Part shown: one piece after another, positions 17,360 to 26,278 of the stretch | How positions within the stretch are numbered: position 1 is the stretch's first letter | Layout: the number at the start of each line of letters is the position of its first letter | NCBI GenBank assembly: GCA_029882995.1 | Contig: JAOUJV010000012.1 | Span: 1-37,915, forward strand | Source: Gammaproteobacteria bacterium | Lineage (GTDB): Bacteria > Pseudomonadota > Gammaproteobacteria > DAOVJZ01 | Direction: 5' to 3' | DNA length: 37,915 nucleotides | Notes under the pieces: generated by a model | Told to the model about the DNA's origin: nothing | The model's input: only the letters and a program-made list of their open reading frames with translations | Databases searched by the model: none | Made by a program: the position numbers and the translations under genes

Positions 17360-19701
17360 CGCTTAATCTTTTGATCGGCCATAACAACCAGAGGTGACAA
17401 TAACAAGGCAATAGTAATTCCTGTAAACAGAATAATGCCAAAGGTATGCATGGCCGGTGTATCACTCAATGAAAGCAGACCAAATGCCAATATGGTTGTT
17501 AATGCACTCATCCAGATAGCTATCATAGTGCTTTCATATTTCTGTCGTGCTTCAGCTAAAAACAGCGTGTAATCAATGCCTACTCCCAGTATCAATATCA
17601 AGGCCAATACACCAAACAGATTCCATGGCAAACCAGTCAGTCCTGCCATAGCTACACTGGTCATGGCAGCAATAGCAGGCACCAAAACAACAATAATCGC
17701 CTTTTTCAAGCTATAACGTCTTGTCAGTAATAATAAAATAATGCCATATCCGGCAACCACCATCCAGGTGATCCGTTGCCGATATTCACGAAAAACATCA
17801 CTAACTTCATCGGTTTTATTTATATAGGTAATCCCGCTTATGTTTTTTTCCATTTGTTCAAATACATGATTATTTTTCACCCCTTCAAGAACAATAATCG
17901 ATGCAAACTTTCCATTTATATTACCCACCAATAAATACTGATTAGCTTTGGAAGAAGAATGTTGCAACCAGTCTTCCAGTTTCAGGAAGGGTTGATTTCC
18001 ATTCCAGTACTCTCTGATACTTTCAATACTACTATCCATTAAACCAAGCTCAGTCGCTATCTTATTCAGCATGGGGGAAATAACCTGTTCTTGTATAACA
18101 AGAGTATTATCTGACTGGCGTTTTACTGAAGGGACATGTTTTGATATTGCATGATAATTATCAAGTGCATCACCTTTCATTTTATCCAGTAGACTTGTTA
18201 CTTCTTCTTCTTTTTGCAAAACATCTTCACTATCACCCCCCTGAATGACCAATAGATAATTAGTGTAAGACTGTTTTATTATTTCTCTTATTTTTTTTTC
18301 CTGCTGTTTTAAATCCGCAGCGGGTGGTTGCAATAGCCGGATATCATCTTCAACAGATAACTGGCTCCACCCGGCAATATTTACAATAACAAGAGCAACA
18401 AACACAATAAGAATATATTTAATTTTCCCCTGCCAGAAACCTAACTGAATTTTAGCACTGTTTAATAATAACGAACGTGATGTTATACAGTGACGAGATA
18501 CAACAGGAAATGAAATCACAACGGTACAAAAAGCACCGATAAGCCCTATCGAAGAAAATACAGCCAATTGCTGCAAACCGGGAAATGGGGTTAGCGCCAG
18601 AGCAAGATAGGCTATAACACTGGTAATAACACCTAATGTAATACCCGGCAATATATGGGAAACAGCATGCCAGCCTGTCCAGTTTTTTTCATGTTCCAGT
18701 TTTGTGGAAAAATAATGAAAAGCATAATCTACTGACACACCAATAAGACTGGTACCAAATACCAATGTAAATAAATGAATTTTTCCAAAAAAAATAATTG
18801 TCCCAACAAATGCCAGCAGGATCCCGAAACCAATAGAAACAATACTCATTAACAAGGGTAATGCCGATCTGAAAACAATAACAATAAGAAGTAAAATACC
18901 AACCACAGAGCCAACACCAATGGTTGATATCTCCGCCTTTGCCCTCGCCCCTGCTGATGCTGAATAAAAAACCGCTCCCGTTTTTAATATCCTGATTGAA
19001 AGGTATTTTGATTCTATATAACGGGTAGACTCATTAAGTACTGATTCCAGCTTTGCCTGTTCGACCAACGAAAATAGATCCCCTTTTATATTTGCTGTAA
19101 CCGAGTAATGCTTTACTCCATTATTGTCACGGAAAAACACTTCTCCATTCCTGCCCAGCTCTGCCTTTGGCCTTGGGATGCTATTCAGGAATTCTGGAAA
19201 TAATAAAAACGGATCCTTAACCAGTAAATCCGGATGTACAGAAGATATGGGGCTGTAAAAAAAATGAATGGCTCGATCATAAATAACACTGGCATTTTTG
19301 TTTTCTAACAAATTTCTATCATTATCAGACAATAATCTTGTTATATGAGGCAAATAGAAAACGCCTGATTCTTTCTCACTGGATTTATTAATTCTGAATA
19401 AAACCGATGAAAACAATCCTGTGTTTTTTAATTTATGTTCCAGTTCAGTGGATGCCGATATTGCATCTTCACCACTAATCATAAACAACACTCGTTTGCT
19501 GATGTTGTCCGAGAATTGATCCCATGCCCTTTCCACAACAGGATCACGGTGAGTCTCCGGCAGCAAAGCCATAATATTAGACTCAACAGGAATACCACGA
19601 AATACGTATGAAGAAAAAATACCTGCTAGCCCGACAAAAAGGGACAGCCAGATATAAAAAGCGACCTTTGCCTTAAGGCCAGGAGAAAAGTCCAGACTCA
19701 T
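17356..19701 (-). CDS. MMPL-family (RND-type) exporter of the aryl polyene cluster
   Basis: A 781-residue inner-membrane transporter with the two-half MMPL layout: one N-terminal helix (~13-33), a large periplasmic loop (~40-235), a block of five to six helices (~250-395), a second linker and periplasmic loop (~415-615), then five to six helices to the end. Repeated motifs are GVSVDYAFHY in the first half and GVGIDYTLFLAEAR in the second, equivalent to the proton-relay helix Asp residues. It is shorter than AcrB-type pumps, as expected for lipid or polyene exporters. It overlaps the LolA-like gene by 29 bases. A run of nine A residues lies in the coding strand (18291-18299). Confidence 0.87.
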   Translation of the reverse strand: MSLDFSPGLKAKVAFYIWLSLFVGLAGIFSSYVFRGIPVESNIMALLPETHRDPVVERAWDQFSDNISKRVLFMISGEDAISASTELEHKLKNTGLFSSVLFRINKSSEKESGVFYLPHITRLLSDNDRNLLENKNASVIYDRAIHFFYSPISSVHPDLLVKDPFLLFPEFLNSIPRPKAELGRNGEVFFRDNNGVKHYSVTANIKGDLFSLVEQAKLESVLNESTRYIESKYLSIRILKTGAVFYSASAGARAKAEISTIGVGSVVGILLLIVIVFRSALPLLMSIVSIGFGILLAFVGTIIFFGKIHLFTLVFGTSLIGVSVDYAFHYFSTKLEHEKNWTGWHAVSHILPGITLGVITSVIAYLALALTPFPGLQQLAVFSSIGLIGAFCTVVISFPVVSRHCITSRSLLLNSAKIQLGFWQGKIKYILIVFVALVIVNIAGWSQLSVEDDIRLLQPPAADLKQQEKKIREIIKQSYTNYLLVIQGGDSEDVLQKEEEVTSLLDKMKGDALDNYHAISKHVPSVKRQSDNTLVIQEQVISPMLNKIATELGLMDSSIESIREYWNGNQPFLKLEDWLQHSSSKANQYLLVGNINGKFASIIVLEGVKNNHVFEQMEKNISGITYINKTDEVSDVFREYRQRITWMVVAGYGIILLLLTRRYSLKKAIIVVLVPAIAAMTSVAMAGLTGLPWNLFGVLALILILGVGIDYTLFLAEARQKYESTMIAIWMSALTTILAFGLLSLSDTPAMHTFGIILFTGITIALLLSPLVVMADQKIKR

Positions 19702-20302
19702 TTTTTAACAGTTTGTCTGAACCGGTTACACCGGTAATGGATATGTCAGTCAAATTACCATTACTCTCATGTAATCTGACTTGTTCTATATATTCTGAAC
19801 CCTGAACAACTATTTTTGAAATCATTTTTTTCATCATTTTATTGGTGGGAACCAAAACCATCTTCCACTTATTATCTGAAAAATTGATTGTCGATTCGAA
19901 TTCCATGTTTAATACACTCATATCACCTTTCCAGATAGCTAAAAATATTCTGGATATACCAACCAACAAGGGCTGTTCTTCAAATGTGTATTGATTTACT
20001 TCACCTTGTTTTATTCGCTGCGCCAAAAAATCATGCGTTACTATAGTTTCGGAAAGAAACGGGGATTTCTGCTGCCAATATAAACCCTGTTTTTCTGATG
20101 CCACAAACACACCTGAGGAAAAAAGTGGCTTTTTTAAAACAGCAATCTTTTTTTGTTGTACAAAGCTCCCACGCATAACGGGTTTCATAACAAGGTATTT
20201 ATTAAGCTCTGACTGGGTTACTCCTGTTACAGCATGAACCTCAACTACCAATGTAAATAGCAATATGAAGGACGTAGTAACACCAAATATAAAGTTCCTC
20301 AC
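19673..20302 (-). CDS. LolA-like outer-membrane lipoprotein carrier protein of the aryl polyene cluster
   Basis: A 209-residue periplasmic protein with a signal peptide (MRNFIFGVTTSFILLFTLVVE region) and the LolA-type half-barrel pattern: RGSFVQQKKIAVLKKPLFSSGVFVASEKQGLYWQQKSP, which in LolA is the QxK/SG-F-x-W block. The start is a GTG forming a GTGA overlap with the thioesterase stop. LolA family members in APE clusters are thought to carry the lipid-linked polyene across the periplasm. The housekeeping lolA is expected elsewhere. It overlaps the exporter gene by 29 bases, so the two are translated together. Confidence 0.83.
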   Translation of the reverse strand: MRNFIFGVTTSFILLFTLVVEVHAVTGVTQSELNKYLVMKPVMRGSFVQQKKIAVLKKPLFSSGVFVASEKQGLYWQQKSPFLSETIVTHDFLAQRIKQGEVNQYTFEEQPLLVGISRIFLAIWKGDMSVLNMEFESTINFSDNKWKMVLVPTNKMMKKMISKIVVQGSEYIEQVRLHESNGNLTDISITGVTGSDKLLKNESGLFSWP

Positions 20303-20715
20303 TCCGCCACACCCAGTTTTTCAAACAGTATTGGTGGTGACTGAAAACACATTTCACCAGTTTTTTGTTCAACCGCAACCTGGATTGAATGTCCCTTACA
20401 TAAACGATCACCTGTTTCCGAATCACAAATCAGATATTCAATCTTCATGCGGTTTTCATACTCCTTGAGTTCCGCAATAATTTTGATATCTTGTTCCAGT
20501 TTTATTGACTTAACGTATTTAATACGCACATCAACAACAGGCCAGAAATAACCGCTTTTGTTCATCTCAAGATAGCCATAACCAATCTTATCCATCAATG
20601 CGCCACGCGCGATTTCAAAATACTTGGCATAATGTCCATGCCAGACAACGCCCATTGCATCAATGTCAAAAAAAGGAATTTTAAGGTCAACCTCGACCTT
20701 CAGGTCTACACTCAT
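20299..20715 (-). CDS. 4HBT-family acyl-CoA/ACP thioesterase of the aryl polyene cluster
   Basis: A 138-residue single hot-dog thioesterase. The active-site block FFDIDAMGVVWHGHYAKYFE has the catalytic Asp19 in the DxDAxGVVxH pattern of 4-hydroxybenzoyl-CoA/YbgC thioesterases. It could release the finished polyene from the carrier protein or clear blocked starter thioesters; the sequence does not decide. It starts in an ATGA overlap with the ammonia-lyase stop and ends in a GTGA overlap with the LolA-like gene. Its position corresponds to the ApeK slot. Confidence 0.84.
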   Translation of the reverse strand: MSVDLKVEVDLKIPFFDIDAMGVVWHGHYAKYFEIARGALMDKIGYGYLEMNKSGYFWPVVDVRIKYVKSIKLEQDIKIIAELKEYENRMKIEYLICDSETGDRLCKGHSIQVAVEQKTGEMCFQSPPILFEKLGVAE

Positions 20716-22274
20716 TTTTCGTACAGTCTGAACTTTCTATTCTGTATGTGGCTTATAAATTTCCTTAACTCGGATTCCAGTGGTCTGTCCTCTTCCACTA
20801 ACGGGAATTCATCCATTACTTCATTAATCATACCGGTGATTACTGGTGTCAAATGCTGGCACAAGTTTGTGTCTTGCTGACAACGAAGCTTGACTGCCTG
20901 ACAACCAGCCAGTAACACAGAAACAGCAACCTGCTCTGTTAATTCCAGTACCCGGAGACAATCACGGCTCGCAATCGTACCCATGCTTACCTTATCCTGA
21001 TTATGACATTCGGTTGACCTTGAAAACACGCTGGCAGGCATGGTTTGTTTTAATGCTTCTGCTGTCCACGCAGAGGTGCCAATCTGCAATGCCTTAAACC
21101 CGTGATTGACCGGCTTCCGGTCACCTTGCGCACCCGATAAATTGGCAGGCAAACCACGATTAAAACGCGTATCCATCATTAGCGCCATTTGCCTGTCCAG
21201 TAAATCTGCAATATTGGCAACACAGGTCTTCATGGAATCCATTACAAAGGCAATATGGCCACCATAAAAATGCCCGCCATGTAATACATGCTCACCTTCA
21301 CCATCAATCAGCGGGTTATCATTGGCGCTGTTTAATTCTGTCTCAATCATGTTTTTGAACATGGGCATCGCATCCTGCAATACACCAATTACATGCGGAG
21401 CACACCGCAAGGAATATTGATCCTGTAACCTTGAGGAATTCCTGGGTAATTCTTCATGTTCCAGATCAGAACGTATCCATGATGCAATTTGCGACTGGCC
21501 TGGATGAGGTTTGAGTGAAAACAGCATTTCATCAAAATGAAATACATTCCCCTGTAATGCGATACTTACCAACGAAGTAATACGGCTGGCCAGTTGTGCA
21601 AGATAATCTGCCCGTTTATAGGCAAGGCATGCAATAGCTGTCATTACCGCCGTGCCATTCATAATGGCCAACCCTTCCTTGGGACGTAATACAAGTGGAT
21701 CAATGTTAAGTTCTTTCAGTATTTCACTCGCTGGACGAGTTTTACCTTTATAACTGGCATCACGTTCACCAATCAAAAGTGCTGCAACATAAGATAACGG
21801 TGTTAAATCACCACTGGCTCCAACAGAACCTTCCTGGGGAATAACCGGCGTTACATCCAGATTAAGTAATTCAACCAGACGTTCCATTAATTCATAACGC
21901 ACACCGGAGACACCACGACTCAATGAGGCAAGTCGTACCCCCATGATGGCGCGTGAAATCTGGTGAGAAAATGTCTGACCTAACCCGCAACCATGAAAAC
22001 GTGTCAGGTGAAGTGGTAGTTCATTGGCGAGTTCCTTTGGCACAGTTACGGTACAAGAGTCGCCATAACCTGTAGTCACACCATAGATAACGCCCTCTTC
22101 TTCAAGCAGGCGATCAAGGAATAAAACACCCTTGTCAATTCGCTTGCGAAAATCGGCATCGCCATTTAACTCAACAACAGCGCCTTTTGATATAGCTTCA
22201 ATATCATTAATTGATAACGTGTTATCGCCAAAACAGATTTCTGATATTTTTTCGTGGCTCACTTTATCCAACAT
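20712..22274 (-). CDS. Aromatic amino acid ammonia-lyase (HAL/PAL/TAL family) of the aryl polyene cluster
   Basis: A 520-residue lyase that removes ammonia from an aromatic amino acid to give an aryl acrylate such as coumarate or cinnamate. The MIO cofactor triad is Ala153-Ser154-Gly155 in GSVGASGDLTPLSY, the catalytic Tyr64 is in VIYGVTTGYG, and NSANDNPLIDGE and LRCAPHVIGV are conserved. The selectivity pair is Phe93-His94 (LTRFHGCG), which is neither the His-Leu of classical TAL, the Phe-Leu of PAL nor the Ser-His of HAL. There are no hut genes nearby, so histidine degradation is unlikely. It probably supplies the aryl starter. The first gene copy overlaps the glycosyltransferase gene by 11 bases. 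Confidence 0.88.
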   Translation of the reverse strand: MLDKVSHEKISEICFGDNTLSINDIEAISKGAVVELNGDADFRKRIDKGVLFLDRLLEEEGVIYGVTTGYGDSCTVTVPKELANELPLHLTRFHGCGLGQTFSHQISRAIMGVRLASLSRGVSGVRYELMERLVELLNLDVTPVIPQEGSVGASGDLTPLSYVAALLIGERDASYKGKTRPASEILKELNIDPLVLRPKEGLAIMNGTAVMTAIACLAYKRADYLAQLASRITSLVSIALQGNVFHFDEMLFSLKPHPGQSQIASWIRSDLEHEELPRNSSRLQDQYSLRCAPHVIGVLQDAMPMFKNMIETELNSANDNPLIDGEGEHVLHGGHFYGGHIAFVMDSMKTCVANIADLLDRQMALMMDTRFNRGLPANLSGAQGDRKPVNHGFKALQIGTSAWTAEALKQTMPASVFSRSTECHNQDKVSMGTIASRDCLRVLELTEQVAVSVLLAGCQAVKLRCQQDTNLCQHLTPVITGMINEVMDEFPLVEEDRPLESELRKFISHIQNRKFRLYEK

Positions 22275-23967
22275 CCTGACTACGCTGCTCCTTTGCAGAT
22301 TCCGGTTGTTTCCAGAAATCGAAAAAATTAAACCACATCAGTGGAGACTGAATACATAACTCTCCCAGTCTATTGGCAAACCGTTGAATTGCATCTTGCA
22401 AAACCTCGCTTCGCTTGTCCCTTGGCAAATCCAGCCGATCTATAAAGTGCTCAAAATACACCTGATAATGCCCCTTTTCTTTCAGGCAAAACAGGAGATA
22501 CACCGGACATTGCATCAAACTCGCCAACACAAAGGGGCCTTCAGCAAACAGTGCCGGTTGCCCAAGGAAATCAACACTCTGGGTCCTTTCCTCTGCTGTT
22601 ACCGACGTACGGTCACCAACAATCACAACATGCTCCCCTTGCTCAATCTTTTGTTTCATCAAAATGGCCGTATCTGCACCCACTTTGGCTACCGGGATGA
22701 CATTATCGGCCAAATCAGGATTAATTTCCTTCATTACCCGGTTAAAACGCTCTGCATGCTCGGTAAAAACCAGCACATTGAGCTTAAGGCCCGGAATTTT
22801 ATCGCCAAAAGCCCGGCATACGTCCAGATTTCCTAAATGAGAGCCAATCCAGACCGCACCCTGCTTTTTTTCAATTAAATTCAGGTAGTCTTGTTTATTC
22901 GAGAAATGAAGCATCTCCTCTCGCAATTTTCCCTGCCAGGCCGCCAATTTATCAATCAATGCATCACCAAAACTCAGAAAATGCCTGAAGCTGGTTACAA
23001 TACTTGACTTAATTACTGGTTTATTCTGTTTTTGCGCTGCCTTGGCCACACGCTGTAAATATTCTCGTGATGCCCGCCTTTCCTTGCTTCCCGTCACAAA
23101 GAAATAAAACATCACTGGATAAAGAAATACTCTAAAGACAGTCCTGCCAAATATACGATAAACCCATAACATAAAACGTATACCAACTATTGATCCCCGT
23201 TCTGCCCGTCGAGCCCAATGCTGTTGGTTATTTCCAGGACTCCTGAACAAAAGAAAAGGCAAACGCATCAACATGCCAAAAAAAAGTCGAGTATGCATTT
23301 TTGTGATCAACAGGTTGTCTTTGAACATATTGAAATGAGATATGCCCTGCTCAGGATAAATAACGCGCGTTGGAATATTGATTACCTGCAAACCTTGCCA
23401 ATAAAGACGCACAATGATTTCAGTATCAAAATCCATTCTTCGCCCAATTCGGGTTTGATTAAATAGTTCAATACATGGCGCTAATGGGTAAATACGAAAA
23501 CCACACATGGAATCTTTAATCTGAAATGACAAGGTTTCGATCCATACCCACACATGGGTAAGATAACGACCATAAAGGCGTCCTTTAGGCACAGATTCAT
23601 CATATTCAGGAACGCCGCAGATAATAGCCTGTGGGTTGGTTTTGCTCTGTTCAAGAAAGTGTTCAACATCTGAAAGATTATGTTGGCCATCTGCATCAAC
23701 CTGTAATGCATGGGTAAAACCGGATTCATACGCCACTTTCAGACCGTGCATCACTGCGCCACCCTTTCCCTGATTAATATCCAAACGCAATACCCGAACA
23801 AGTGGCTCTTCCTGCTCAAGAGAGTTCAATACATTTCCGGTTTCCTGATCACTGGCATCATCAACAATAAAAATCATTTGTTGATACTTTTTTAATGCTT
23901 CAACAATATCTTTTATATGATCTTTGTGATTGTGATCAGGGATGACAAAACAGGATTTTTGGTTCAT
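22264..23967 (-). CDS. Bifunctional glycosyltransferase family 2 / lysophospholipid acyltransferase fusion
   Basis: A 567-residue fusion. Residues ~5-235 are a GT2 domain (FVIPDHNHKDHIKDIV, FIVDDASDQETG, GKGGAVMHGL, and the metal-binding VDADGQ); residues ~270-560 are an LpxL/HtrB-type acyltransferase with the HxxxxD active site in WIGSHLGNLDVCR and the later VIVGDRTSV. The start at 23967 makes a canonical ATGA overlap with the ApeI-type gene; the in-frame TTG two codons upstream is not needed. Such fusions are a hallmark of aryl polyene clusters (ApeJ slot) and are proposed to link the polyene to a glycolipid. Donor and acceptor are unknown. Confidence 0.88.
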   Translation of the reverse strand: MNQKSCFVIPDHNHKDHIKDIVEALKKYQQMIFIVDDASDQETGNVLNSLEQEEPLVRVLRLDINQGKGGAVMHGLKVAYESGFTHALQVDADGQHNLSDVEHFLEQSKTNPQAIICGVPEYDESVPKGRLYGRYLTHVWVWIETLSFQIKDSMCGFRIYPLAPCIELFNQTRIGRRMDFDTEIIVRLYWQGLQVINIPTRVIYPEQGISHFNMFKDNLLITKMHTRLFFGMLMRLPFLLFRSPGNNQQHWARRAERGSIVGIRFMLWVYRIFGRTVFRVFLYPVMFYFFVTGSKERRASREYLQRVAKAAQKQNKPVIKSSIVTSFRHFLSFGDALIDKLAAWQGKLREEMLHFSNKQDYLNLIEKKQGAVWIGSHLGNLDVCRAFGDKIPGLKLNVLVFTEHAERFNRVMKEINPDLADNVIPVAKVGADTAILMKQKIEQGEHVVIVGDRTSVTAEERTQSVDFLGQPALFAEGPFVLASLMQCPVYLLFCLKEKGHYQVYFEHFIDRLDLPRDKRSEVLQDAIQRFANRLGELCIQSPLMWFNFFDFWKQPESAKEQRSQDVG

Positions 23968-24311
23968 TGACAAGGAGTAAAGTATATCCTTCCGCTGGAG
24001 TGGTTACCTTTTTCTGATTGGTATTCAAAAGTAATTTTTTCATTGTCTTTTTTAACTATAGTTAAATTCAACAATGCATCCGGACTGATAATATTTTTAA
24101 ATTTTACGTTTTCCATTTTATTAAATTCGCCATCTATCCCAAGATAACGTTTTGCAAATGCAATAGCCCAGTCAATTTGAACAACACCCGGTAATATCGG
24201 GGCATCAGGAAAATGACCTTGTAGATAGCCCAGATCATGCGGCAGACGTAGTTCAAGACTAATCGTCTGATCTTCAATATTTTCACTATCAATAATCGGT
24301 TCTGTAACCAT
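23964..24311 (-). CDS. apeI: Short hot-dog 3-hydroxyacyl-ACP dehydratase (ApeI type)
   Basis: A 115-residue hot-dog dehydratase. The segment GHFPDAPILPGVVQIDWA has the catalytic His33 and, 14 residues later, Asp47, the same spacing as His/Asp in FabA and His/Glu in FabZ. It is therefore the subunit with a full catalytic pair, in contrast to the ApeP-type partner encoded at 15112-15582. It is shorter than FabZ (~150), typical for ApeI. It overlaps the AMP-ligase stop by 1 base and the glycosyltransferase by 4. Expected job: dehydrating each 3-hydroxyacyl intermediate without enoyl reduction, so double bonds stay conjugated. Confidence 0.85.
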   Translation of the reverse strand: MVTEPIIDSENIEDQTISLELRLPHDLGYLQGHFPDAPILPGVVQIDWAIAFAKRYLGIDGEFNKMENVKFKNIISPDALLNLTIVKKDNEKITFEYQSEKGNHSSGRIYFTPCQ

Positions 24312-25681
24312 TATAAAAATAACGCCTTAATATCTGATTGAGACAATTTCCCCTGTGAGTTATATGGCAAACTATCAACAAAACGAAATTTGCGTGGTAT
24401 TACAATTAACTCAAAATATTGTTTTAAATAGGCCTTGAGTAAATCCACAATAGCCCGTTTCCCCTGATCGAGCAAGAATTGCTGGCCAGCTTCAGAAAGC
24501 ACAACAACACAGGCAATGATCTGGCGCCCGGCCTCATTCATCATAAACACTGAACTCACATTAACCCATTCACTGTTATCCAGAGTTTTTTCCAGCTCAA
24601 CCAGTGAAATTCTTTTTTCTTCAACCTTAACAATACGATCAGCCCGTCCGGATAATTCAAAATACTGGTCATCTATCAAACTGGCACAGTCGCCCATTAT
24701 AAAGCCAGTTTTATCGCCTAGGTATGGTGACTGAACAATTAATCTACCCTCATCAGAAAGGCTTAATTTTACATTATGAAAACATCGCCACTTATCTCCA
24801 TTTTCAGGGGTTTGCTGACGCCAACCAACCCCACCTGTTTCTGTACTACCCAGCACCTCAACAGGCCAGACATCAAGAGACTCTTTGCATAATTGTGCCG
24901 CATCAAATGACAATGGCCCTCCCGATGAAAACACCATAACAGGAGGATGAAAATCCGTTTGTTTATCTGGTTTAATAAACATTCTTTTCAATAAGGCAGG
25001 ACTGGAAATTAAAACTGTTTTATCAAAATTTTGAACTGATTCTATTACCTGCTCAGGATAGGAAATATCCTCACGCATAAAACATCGATTGGCAGCCAGA
25101 GGCCATAGCAACCTGAATAACAAACCATAAATGTGCTGATGTGAAACTGTTGACAGAATAAGTGAGTCATCAAGCTTATCTCCCCATAATCTCTCCAGAT
25201 CACATACCTCGGATTCAAGCTGAATCAGCTTTTTAACAATCTTTTTTGGCTCACCGGTTGAACCCGAAGTAAAAATGGTTAACCGGATATTTTCAGAATC
25301 TAACGCAGGGAATTTTTCTCTATCAGATGAGACTGCTGTGGGATCCAGAAGAATATTTAACTCATCTCCTGAATCACCAATTGTTTTATCAAAATCATTT
25401 TTATGATTTTCCAGCGTACCTTTACGCCAGTTTGGCAACAAGACAGGTTCACAACCAGCGTAAAACAGTGCGAACAAACCAACGGCAAACCAATAACTGT
25501 CTTTACAGTATATTGCCCACCGTTTAGCTTTATTCTCTTTAATCCGGGTAGTGAAATTACTGACATCATCCTTGAAAGTTTTCCACGTAACATGAGTCCC
25601 ATTATTTTCCATACAAATAACGGCATCTTCAGACATTTGATCTGAAAATAAATGACTCAAGGACAGAATATGGTTTTTCAT
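24311..25681 (-). CDS. apeH: AMP-dependent aryl-acid ligase (acyl-ACP/CoA synthetase, ApeH type)
   Basis: An adenylate-forming ligase of about 456 residues counted from the ATG at 25681. Motifs are the P-loop TIFTSGSTGEPKK (Thr138-Gly143 region), a later LGSTETGGVGWR, a SGRADRIVKVEEKRIS hinge, and a C-terminal PYNSQGKLSQ with the catalytic Lys. It is shorter than typical acyl-CoA ligases (500+), in line with ApeH enzymes, which load the aryl acid onto the carrier protein. A TTG start at 25714 (11 codons longer) would overlap the previous gene by 20 bases but has no proper ribosome site. It sits 13 bases after the COG4648 gene. Confidence 0.85.
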   Translation of the reverse strand: MKNHILSLSHLFSDQMSEDAVICMENNGTHVTWKTFKDDVSNFTTRIKENKAKRWAIYCKDSYWFAVGLFALFYAGCEPVLLPNWRKGTLENHKNDFDKTIGDSGDELNILLDPTAVSSDREKFPALDSENIRLTIFTSGSTGEPKKIVKKLIQLESEVCDLERLWGDKLDDSLILSTVSHQHIYGLLFRLLWPLAANRCFMREDISYPEQVIESVQNFDKTVLISSPALLKRMFIKPDKQTDFHPPVMVFSSGGPLSFDAAQLCKESLDVWPVEVLGSTETGGVGWRQQTPENGDKWRCFHNVKLSLSDEGRLIVQSPYLGDKTGFIMGDCASLIDDQYFELSGRADRIVKVEEKRISLVELEKTLDNSEWVNVSSVFMMNEAGRQIIACVVVLSEAGQQFLLDQGKRAIVDLLKAYLKQYFELIVIPRKFRFVDSLPYNSQGKLSQSDIKALFL

Positions 25682-25694
25682 CAAACCGGTTAAC

Positions 25695-26276
25695 TCACAA
25701 CTGCTTACTGGCAAACTCTTGTATTATCTTACGGCGTATCAAATATTCAATGGCAAACATTAGTCCCATCACAACATAGGAAATAAACCCGTTGTATAAA
25801 ACCCACTGCGACATTGTTCCATAAATAACTGTTAACAAGGAAATGGAGCCATTTATAAGGAAAAACAGGCACCATGCGATCGTGACTTTACGTGTATGTA
25901 AAACACCTTCAGACGGCAGTTCAGGGTATTGCAGTCTGGCAAAGAGCTCAATCACAGTTGGTGGATACAATAAAGATCGGGCAAATACGACAAGCATGAC
26001 AGCATTAATTACAACAGGATAATATTTTAACGCTTGCTCATCATTTAATATAAAGCCTGCCCCGGCAATAACCAATCCAACTACACCAACCAGAAAAGCA
26101 AGAGGCCTTAATGCCTTGTTTCTATTTTTTGATGCTGATAAAAACCGGAGCACAAAAACAATCGCTAACACAACAGCAATCGCTTTTGGTTCAAAATATT
26201 CAAGCGTAAAAAATATAAAAAACGGGTAAGCTATTGTCAGGATAGTGATTAGAACGACCAATATCCTTTGAAACAT
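25695..26276 (-). CDS. COG4648 membrane protein of the aryl polyene cluster
   Basis: A 193-residue membrane protein with about five to six hydrophobic segments: near 5-25, 30-45, 58-77, 84-104, 129-150 and 158-178. It matches the small membrane proteins (COG4648) found in aryl polyene clusters between the carrier proteins and the AMP ligase (ApeG slot). No catalytic motif can be seen and its role is unknown. It starts 2 bases after the second carrier protein and ends 13 bases before the ligase start. A membrane anchor for the assembly complex or a lipid handler are the obvious guesses, unproven. Confidence 0.75.
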   Translation of the reverse strand: MFQRILVVLITILTIAYPFFIFFTLEYFEPKAIAVVLAIVFVLRFLSASKNRNKALRPLAFLVGVVGLVIAGAGFILNDEQALKYYPVVINAVMLVVFARSLLYPPTVIELFARLQYPELPSEGVLHTRKVTIAWCLFFLINGSISLLTVIYGTMSQWVLYNGFISYVVMGLMFAIEYLIRRKIIQEFASKQL

Positions 26277-26278
26277 TA

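Noticed and set aside
20712-22274. Ammonia-lyase as HutH of histidine degradation
   Set aside because: No hutU, hutI or hutG nearby, the selectivity pair is not Ser-His, and the gene is translationally coupled inside the aryl polyene operon.
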